Source: Pseudooceanicola onchidii (GTDB lineage: Bacteria > Pseudomonadota > Alphaproteobacteria > Rhodobacterales > Rhodobacteraceae). Taken from it: 64,000 bases of DNA. A program made the position numbers and the translations under genes. How positions within the stretch are numbered: the first letter of the stretch is position 1; each line of letters starts with the position of its first letter. The stretch lies in contig NZ_SPUW01000002.1 in NCBI RefSeq assembly GCF_004959925.1, positions 1-64,000 of the forward strand, given 5' to 3'. Shown in pieces: positions 59,085 to 64,000 of the stretch. Below the pieces are notes generated by a model. The model was not told the DNA's origin. It worked only from the letters and a program-made list of their open reading frames with translations, and did no database searches.

Positions 59085-60590
59085 TCAGTCGATGCCCGTG
59101 TCGGAGGTGTCGGCCAGATCCAGCCAGATCGTCTTGAGCTGCGTGTACTGGTCATGCGCATGCACCGAATTGTCGCGCCCGCCAAAGCCCGATTGCTTGT
59201 AGCCGCCGAAGGGCGTGGTGATGTCGCCCTCGCCAAAGCTGTTCACCGTGACCGTGCCCGCCCGCAGCATCCGTGCGCCCCGCATCGCCCGCTTGCCGTT
59301 GGCGGTAAAGATCGACGCGGCCAGACCGTAGTCGGTGTCGTTGGCGACCGCGATGGCCTCCTCGAAGCTGCCGACCGGGATGACCGTCAGGATGGGGCCA
59401 AAGATCTCCTCGGTTGCAAGCGAAGAGGCGCGGTCGGCCTCGACCACCGTCGGCTCGACAAAACCGTCGGCGGGCGACGTGCCACCGATCAGGACCTTGG
59501 CCTTTTTCGCCGCATCAAGATACCCGGCGACCTTGGCAAAATGCGCCTTGGATACCAGCGCGCCGACCCGCACCTCGGGGTTCAGCGGATCGCCCACGGG
59601 CCATTCGCGGACATGGGCCGTGACCTTCTCGATCAGCCGGTCCTTGATGCCCGTCTGCACGATCAGGCGCGACGCGGCAGAGCAGTTTTCGCCCATGTTC
59701 CAGAAGGCGCCGTTGACCACATGGGCCGCGACGGCATCCAGATCCTCTGCGTCGTCCAGCACGATGCAGGGGTTCTTGCCGCCCAGCTCCAGCACGACCT
59801 CTTTCAGGTTGCTGTCGGCCGAATAATGCAGGAACCGCCGCCCGGTGACGGTCGAGCCGGTGAAGGACACCATGTCGACGCCGGGATGCCGCCCAAGCGG
59901 TTCGCCCACCTCGGCCCCGCCGCCGGTGACGATGTTCAGCACGCCGCGCGGCAGTCCGGCCTCGGCGGCCAGTTCGGCCAGTCGGAGGGCTGTCAGCGAT
60001 GTCTCCTCGGCCGGTTTCACGACCACGGTGCAGCCCGCGGCCAGCGCCGGGCCGATCTTCCATGCCAGCATGAGCAACGGGAAGTTCCACGGCAGGACCA
60101 GACCGACGACGCCCACAGGTTCGCGCACCACCATCGCGATATGATCGGCCGACGCGGGCGCCACCTGGTCATAGATCTTGTCGATCAGTTCGGCGTGCCA
60201 GCGCAGGGTATGGATCGTCTCGGGCAGATCGACGGTTTCGCAATCATAGATGGTCTTGCCCGACTCGAGGCTCTCCATCACCGCCAGCTCTCGCGCGTTG
60301 CGTTCGATCAGCTTGGCAAGGCGCAGCAGCACCTCCTTGCGCTCGCCGGGATGCAGCGCCGACCAGCGGCCGTCGTCGAAGGCCTCGCGCGCCTTGGTCA
60401 CGGCCAGATCCACATCCGCGGCGTCACAGGCCGCGACCGGACCCAGCACCGCACCGGTTGCCGGGTTCACCGTCTGATACGTCTTGCCCGAGATCGCGGG
60501 CCGATAGCCGCCGTCGATCCAGGCGTTCTGCGGCAGGTCCAGGCTTGCGGCGATGGAGGCGTATTCCTCGTGGGTCAGCAGGTCGGTCAT
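59085..60590 (-). CDS. NAD(P)-dependent aldehyde dehydrogenase
   Basis: A 501-aa member of the ALDH superfamily. The catalytic cysteine lies in MGENCSAASRLI, the general-base glutamate in VLELGGKNPC, and the cofactor motif FTGSTVTGRRF is present. It is nearest in look to PuuC-type semialdehyde dehydrogenases. The gap to the DapA-like gene is 3 bp and to the FAD oxidoreductase 7 bp, so the three form the enzymatic core of one operon. Confidence 0.92.
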   Translation of the reverse strand: MTDLLTHEEYASIAASLDLPQNAWIDGGYRPAISGKTYQTVNPATGAVLGPVAACDAADVDLAVTKAREAFDDGRWSALHPGERKEVLLRLAKLIERNARELAVMESLESGKTIYDCETVDLPETIHTLRWHAELIDKIYDQVAPASADHIAMVVREPVGVVGLVLPWNFPLLMLAWKIGPALAAGCTVVVKPAEETSLTALRLAELAAEAGLPRGVLNIVTGGGAEVGEPLGRHPGVDMVSFTGSTVTGRRFLHYSADSNLKEVVLELGGKNPCIVLDDAEDLDAVAAHVVNGAFWNMGENCSAASRLIVQTGIKDRLIEKVTAHVREWPVGDPLNPEVRVGALVSKAHFAKVAGYLDAAKKAKVLIGGTSPADGFVEPTVVEADRASSLATEEIFGPILTVIPVGSFEEAIAVANDTDYGLAASIFTANGKRAMRGARMLRAGTVTVNSFGEGDITTPFGGYKQSGFGGRDNSVHAHDQYTQLKTIWLDLADTSDTGID

Positions 60591-60593
60591 GGC

Positions 60594-61511
60594 TCAGTTT
60601 CCCTCGCAGATGGATTTGACGGTGGTCTTCAGCGTGCGGATGACCTGTTCCAGCTCGCGCTTTTCTTCCTTGTTCAGACCCTTGAGGGGCGGCCGCATCG
60701 GCCCCGCGTGCAGGCCCGACACCTCGACCCCGTGCTTGATGCACTGGATGAACTTGCCGCCCTGTTCGAGCACCCGCATCAGCGGCAGCATCGCCGACAT
60801 GATCCGGCGGCCCTTGGCAAAATCGCCCTTGATCACGCAGGTCTCGTACAGCGCGATGTGTTCTTCGGGCAGGAAGTTCGACCCGCCGCAGATCCAGCTT
60901 TGCGCACCCCAGGCGAAGAACTCCAGCGCCTGGTCGTCCATGCCACAGGACATCTGGATGTGCGGGTAATCGCGCGCCAGCAGGTGCACCCGGTTGATAT
61001 CGCCGGAACTTTCCTTGATCCCGATGACATTGGCGGACCGGCCCACGCGGTCAAGGAACTCGCGCCCCATCTCGACGCCCATGCGGCCCGGGTAGTTGTA
61101 CAGGATGATCGGCAGCCCGCAGGCCCGGTCGATGGCCAGGGCGTTCAACGCATTCTCCCGCTCGGTCGGGACCGAATAGGGCGGCGTGCCCAGCAGGATG
61201 CCGGTGGCGCCCATGTCCACCGCCCCCTCGGCCAGAGCGATCGAATCCGGCGTGCGCAGCGCCCCGGTCCCGACGAAAACCGGGATGCGTCCCTTGACGC
61301 GATCGGTGATGAACCGCGCGATCTGCAGCCGTTCCTCGACCGTCTCGGCATAGTTTTCGCCGGTGGAGCCGCCGGAAATCAGCCCATGAACACCGGCTGT
61401 TACAAGACGTTCGACAAGGTCGGCAAGCGACTCAAAGTCGATCTCGCCCGCGTCATCGAAGGGTGTGATGACCGGCGTGTAGATACCTTCCAGCTTGAAG
61501 CGGGCTGTCAT
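60594..61511 (-). CDS. DapA-superfamily lyase/aldolase
   Basis: A 305-aa TIM-barrel enzyme of the dihydrodipicolinate synthase/N-acetylneuraminate lyase family. Conserved are GIYTPVITPFDDAGEID, GGSTGENYAET, the active-site tyrosine in ILYNYPGRMG and the Schiff-base lysine in VIGIKESSGDINR. Because the neighbours are oxidative enzymes, this is a catabolic member rather than lysine biosynthesis. In hydroxyproline pathways a DapA-like deaminase acts next to a semialdehyde dehydrogenase, but the epimerase and transporter of such loci are not seen here. It is the first gene of the operon. Confidence 0.85.
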   Translation of the reverse strand: MTARFKLEGIYTPVITPFDDAGEIDFESLADLVERLVTAGVHGLISGGSTGENYAETVEERLQIARFITDRVKGRIPVFVGTGALRTPDSIALAEGAVDMGATGILLGTPPYSVPTERENALNALAIDRACGLPIILYNYPGRMGVEMGREFLDRVGRSANVIGIKESSGDINRVHLLARDYPHIQMSCGMDDQALEFFAWGAQSWICGGSNFLPEEHIALYETCVIKGDFAKGRRIMSAMLPLMRVLEQGGKFIQCIKHGVEVSGLHAGPMRPPLKGLNKEEKRELEQVIRTLKTTVKSICEGN

Positions 61512-61609
61512 GTGTCCTCTCTCCTCTGGCCTGAATTGGACGCGGGCGCCCTGGCTTCAGGCCTAGGCGAACGGCGTCGATCCGGCAAAGGAGAATGATC
61601 TGAGGATAG

Positions 61610-61628
61610 GCATTAGCAGGGCTAATGC
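61610..61628. promoter_or_regulatory. LysR-type operator candidate
   Basis: GCATTAGC (61610-61617) and GCTAATGC (61621-61628) form a perfect 8-bp dyad with a 3-bp centre, which contains T-N11-A (TTAGCAGGGCTAA). It lies about 100 bp before the first gene of the operon, the usual distance for a LysR recognition site. Confidence 0.6.
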
Positions 61629-61667
61629 GGTTGCCGCGCGGCCGGGTTTTCTGCCCCTCCAGACGTG

Positions 61668-61706
61668 AAAACCCCGGCGTCGAGACCAAACACGCGCCGG
61701 GGTTTT
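61668..61706. terminator. Hairpin with A/T ends, possible bidirectional terminator
   Basis: A perfect 12-bp inverted repeat (61668-61679 with 61695-61706), starting AAAA and ending TTTT, with a 15-base loop. It may end a transcript that once ran leftward into the catabolic operon, or one running rightward. Confidence 0.4.
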
Positions 61707-61741
61707 CGGGGTTTCAGAAGGCTGGTGAGGCCTGTAGGACT

Positions 61742-61858
61742 GCGCATAACCGTGCGCGTCCCTCACTGATCGCAAACAAGAAAATCGACACTATTCGCTC
61801 ACAGGTTTGTGCGGCGTTCGCGCATAGTCTTGCGCGTTTCGCTCATAACCTTGCGTGG
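61742..61858. repeat. Four TnsB/TniA-binding-site-like repeats at the transposon end
   Basis: GCGCATAACCGTGCGCGT (61742-61759), GCTCACAGGTTTGTGCGG (61797-61814), GCGCATAGTCTTGCGCGT (61820-61837) and GCTCATAACCTTGCGTGG (61841-61858) share the form GCxCAxAxxxTTGxGxGx; the second copy is the least similar. The spacing (55, 23 and 21 bp) mixes isolated and adjacent sites, as in Tn7-like ends. Confidence 0.65.
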
Positions 61859-62098
61859 TCAGCCATCCGGATTCGGACGAACCTAAGCTACTGGAATGTA
61901 TAACAACTCCGCAGGCACCCTGCAAGCTTTGGCAGGGCGCGCTCGAGTCTTCGGTCTCCGCAATGGACAACGCCCTTATCGTCGGAGTTCGGTCATTTTC
62001 TGGAATGTAGGGAAAGATACGGTCGATACAAAACCGCACGCGACTAAACCGGAAGCTAATGCTCCCGGCGCGCATTTTCGCTCCTCGATGAAACCGGG
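61859..62098. other. Subterminal region of the transposon, no gene seen
   Basis: This 240-bp stretch between the last end repeat and the small ORF carries no convincing gene, hairpin or promoter motif. It looks less GC-rich than the neighbouring chromosomal genes. Confidence 0.4.
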
Positions 62099-62518
62099 CT
62101 AATCGCTGCCTGGGGATCGCTCGAGGCCGCTCGCAGTCAGAGCCTTCCGGACACGCCGAGCCTCCGACAGCCGTTTATGCGCAGAAATGGAATCCAGAGA
62201 AGCGAAGAAGCCGTGAACATGTTTCCCTTCCGGAAGGATGCGCCACCCCAAGGCCTCCAGCGCCTTCTCAAGGTCATGGCGAGCCTCTCTCCGGACTTCT
62301 CGGGCTTCGCAGGAGGGCTCCACATGTGCGATGTCGAAGTCCTCGCACGAATAGTGCCGCTGGATCTCTACCCACCGCACTCTGCCGGGGCGCTCGACAT
62401 CATACCAGCTGAGCACAGCGACGACATCCACCCGAAGCTGGGCGGCCGCCTTTGTCGTCCGCGCCATTTGCTCTTCCATCGACAGTTCGGGGCCCGAGTG
62501 ATCTTTATCTTGCGGCAT
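62099..62518 (-). CDS. Small unknown protein downstream of tniQ
   Basis: I do not recognise this 139-aa protein. It is charged, with a predicted helical middle (EAREVRREARHDLEKALEALGW) and the aromatic segment WVEIQRHYSCEDFDIAHVEP, and has no signal or membrane helix. Its start lies 14 bp inside the tniQ-like gene, so it is coupled to it. Two cysteines are present. It may be a co-factor of transposition or cargo; its location between TniQ and the element end is the only evidence. Confidence 0.55.
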   Translation of the reverse strand: MPQDKDHSGPELSMEEQMARTTKAAAQLRVDVVAVLSWYDVERPGRVRWVEIQRHYSCEDFDIAHVEPSCEAREVRREARHDLEKALEALGWRILPEGKHVHGFFASLDSISAHKRLSEARRVRKALTASGLERSPGSD

Positions 62519-64000
62519 GTTCCAGCCTTTCGCCTACGTGCATGAGACGCGCGAAATGGGCGACGGAGAGCAGATGACCTCTCGCCGTTTTTCCGACGGT
62601 TTTCGCACCAACCGGTGAAATGCCCCGTCCGGCGAGGCGCGAGATGAGAGCCCGGGATGTCGTTTGGCACTGTTCAGCAACATCCGCGAGCACGAGGTAT
62701 TTCTGCTGGAACTGCGCGAGATCCTCTGGGGCGATCAGCCACGCATCAGCGCCGCCTACGCGACCTTGAGTAGACGGAAGTAGTCCCGCCGCGCACCAAT
62801 GCGTAACACATTCCGGCCTCCAGCCTGTTATCTTCGCGACTTCTCCCGCAGTCATTGCGCTCGGTGCGCCTTGTGCAGCCAGCAGGTCCGAGATCTCCTT
62901 TTCGGAGAACAGCGCATCGCCAAGACGCTGTCCGCTGTCGAAGTGGCGCGCATGGATAGTCCCTGATTTGATCGCCCGGAACACCGCCAGAAGTGCCTTT
63001 TTGTCAGTGGTCCTTCGTAGAGTCAGGTCGCGAAAGGCAATCGTCGGTTCTTCGATGTCCCAGGTCGGAGCCAGATTCTTTCGGATCACGAAAACCCTCC
63101 GGGTCAGGTCGTCCCGATCGAAGCCCCCCGCGACGCATGGATGACGAACATTGACATCGACCGCTGCCACGACATGCGCCTCGAGAAGCAGTTCGAACTG
63201 CTTTCGACCTACCCCCAGAAACTCGCGAGCCCGCGTCTTGTCGAGCATTTGCGACCGCAAGATGCGAGTGGCCTCGATATCCGAGCGCGCGACTATCGTG
63301 TGGACATGCCCAGTGCCGGATCGCGCCAACCGCCCGTTCATCTTGCCGGTCCTGACGGCATCGACAATCCGTTCCGCCCGGATACCCAACTTTTTTGCTC
63401 CTTCGGCTGCGCTCACCCATGCGCCTTCTCCGGAAGCGCCCGCCAACCGATACGCGTCCCCGCAGATAGCCCCAGCCATATGGAGGCAACGCTCTTGGAG
63501 AGCATCCGCGACGGATCCGGTCTGTTTCATCAGTCCTTGATACCAGGACCCCAGACGCGCCGCCGCCGTTTGCCCGTCCGCTTCCGGGGCATCCCAGAGG
63601 TCCTGCACATGACCATCGAATGCCGTCGGCCAGTCGAACAGCAGCGGTTCGACCGTGCCGATCATCTCGCGGGCTTCCGCTAAGGTTTTTGGAATACCGT
63701 CTTTTCCCGGCTTCCCGGTTCGCGTGGACCGCATCGCCGAAGCCAGGAACCACACCGTCCGTGCTACAGATCGGTCAGAGCCGCCCTCCAGGTCGAAACC
63801 GACGATATTTGCGGGGAGTCCCGCGATAGCACGAGAAATCTGGACTGCGCCGTCAGTCGCGAGGATCTGTGGAGCGTCAGCGTAGTGCGCTCCGCAAATG
63901 CAGCTCGCATGTCCGTCGTCCGTCACCCTCAGCGGGGACTCGCAGCCGGGGCAGGTCTCGAGCAGTTCTGTGCCGTGCACAGCGCATGCGGAAACAAGCG
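62505..64000 (-). CDS. tniQ: TniQ/TnsD-family transposon targeting protein, N-terminus outside the window
   Basis: An open frame runs off the right edge without a start; at least 498 codons are visible. Just inside the edge the reading is SACAVHGTELLETCPGCE, which matches the TniQ zinc motif (CxxH followed by CPxC), with a further CIC pair 14 residues on. The rest contains four segments that look like helix-turn-helix units (about residues 190, 250, 377 and 430 counted from the valine codon at 63980), for example MTAGEVAKITGWRPECV. In Tn7-like elements such proteins choose the target site. The GTG at 63980 could be taken as a start but would cut the zinc motif. Confidence 0.75.
   Translation of the reverse strand, partial: LVSACAVHGTELLETCPGCESPLRVTDDGHASCICGAHYADAPQILATDGAVQISRAIAGLPANIVGFDLEGGSDRSVARTVWFLASAMRSTRTGKPGKDGIPKTLAEAREMIGTVEPLLFDWPTAFDGHVQDLWDAPEADGQTAAARLGSWYQGLMKQTGSVADALQERCLHMAGAICGDAYRLAGASGEGAWVSAAEGAKKLGIRAERIVDAVRTGKMNGRLARSGTGHVHTIVARSDIEATRILRSQMLDKTRAREFLGVGRKQFELLLEAHVVAAVDVNVRHPCVAGGFDRDDLTRRVFVIRKNLAPTWDIEEPTIAFRDLTLRRTTDKKALLAVFRAIKSGTIHARHFDSGQRLGDALFSEKEISDLLAAQGAPSAMTAGEVAKITGWRPECVTHWCAAGLLPSTQGRVGGADAWLIAPEDLAQFQQKYLVLADVAEQCQTTSRALISRLAGRGISPVGAKTVGKTARGHLLSVAHFARLMHVGERLEHAAR

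Larger units (their letters stand above)
61512..61732. other. Upstream region of the catabolic operon
   Basis: No gene is seen. The region holds the DapA-like gene leader, a LysR-type dyad at 61610-61628 and a 12-bp hairpin at 61668-61706. It ends at the TGT of the apparent transposon end. Confidence 0.55.
61733..64000 (-). mobile_element. End of a Tn7-like/Tni-type transposon, continuing beyond the window
   Basis: The putative terminus begins TGTAGGACT at 61733. Four 18-bp repeats of TnsB-site appearance follow (61742, 61797, 61820, 61841), then a small ORF and a TniQ-type gene transcribed toward this end. AGGCC (61728-61732) would be the flanking 5-bp target copy. The transposase, ATPase, cargo and the far end must lie to the right of the window. 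The end assignment rests on the repeat layout and the TniQ motif, not on comparison. Confidence 0.6.

Noticed and set aside
58812-61598. Open frame of 928 codons on the plus strand opposite the catabolic operon
   Set aside because: It mirrors three enzymes with intact active-site motifs and has no domain of its own.
61742-61858. CRISPR array
   Set aside because: The four repeats are imperfect, have unequal spacing (55, 23 and 21 bp) and no true spacers; they fit transposase sites better.
63978-63980. GTG at 63980 as the true start of the TniQ-like gene
   Set aside because: The reading frame stays open to the window edge, and the cysteine of the zinc motif lies upstream of this codon, so the gene must begin outside.

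Overview
The window is high-GC chromosomal DNA from an alphaproteobacterium, most likely a marine Rhodobacteraceae (Roseobacter-group) species. The reasons are the gene order ffh, GNAT genes, chorismate mutase, rpsP, rimM, trmD, rplS, rpmE; a Mur-like regulator divergent from sitABCD; an L31 protein without zinc cysteines; YjbH/YjbF surface genes; and GC-rich intergenic elements built as a G/C hairpin followed by a GTATTT-type tail. No rRNA, tRNA, CRISPR array or prophage was seen.

Layout. 0.4-4.1 kb: msrP-msrQ periplasmic methionine-sulfoxide repair, an FMN/3Fe-4S glutamate-synthase-like protein and a DUF302 protein. 4.4-8.9 kb: a 1508-aa RTX protein with two nested repeat systems. 9.0-16.5 kb: the Kdo genes kdsD-kdsB-kdsA, a lipoprotein, a fasciclin protein, clpB and small unknowns. 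16.7-25.4 kb: pyrF, then ffh followed by five translationally coupled GNAT paralogues, chorismate mutase and the rpsP-rimM-trmD-rplS-rpmE housekeeping block. 25.5-46.5 kb: a surface-polysaccharide region with a Wzz/BY-kinase, a DUF2793 protein, a Wza-like exporter, a divergent ABC-capsule locus (KpsM on one strand, KpsE/KpsT and a glycosyltransferase on the other, with an RgpF/WbsX protein and a sulfotransferase), two more RTX proteins, glmM with a phosphatase, and a YjbH/YjbF pair.

46.5-55.6 kb is metal homeostasis. A Fur-family (Mur-like) repressor faces sitABCD across two repeated operator sequences. A copper P-type ATPase and cueR each sit behind a MerR-type promoter with a 19-bp spacer, and an opposing Cu-chaperone operon carries a DUF2946-like protein, a YcnI-PCuAC fusion and SCO1. 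55.7-61.5 kb is a five-gene catabolic operon (DapA-like lyase/aldolase, aldehyde dehydrogenase, FAD oxidoreductase, LysR and GlxA-type regulators) with a LysR-type dyad upstream.

From about 61.73 kb to the right edge the sequence looks like one end of a Tn7-like/Tni-type transposon: a TGT terminus, then four 18-bp TnsB-site-like repeats, then a small ORF and a TniQ/TnsD-type targeting gene that runs off the window. This is the least ordinary part of the window and the best candidate for follow-up, because the transposase genes, cargo and far end lie outside it.
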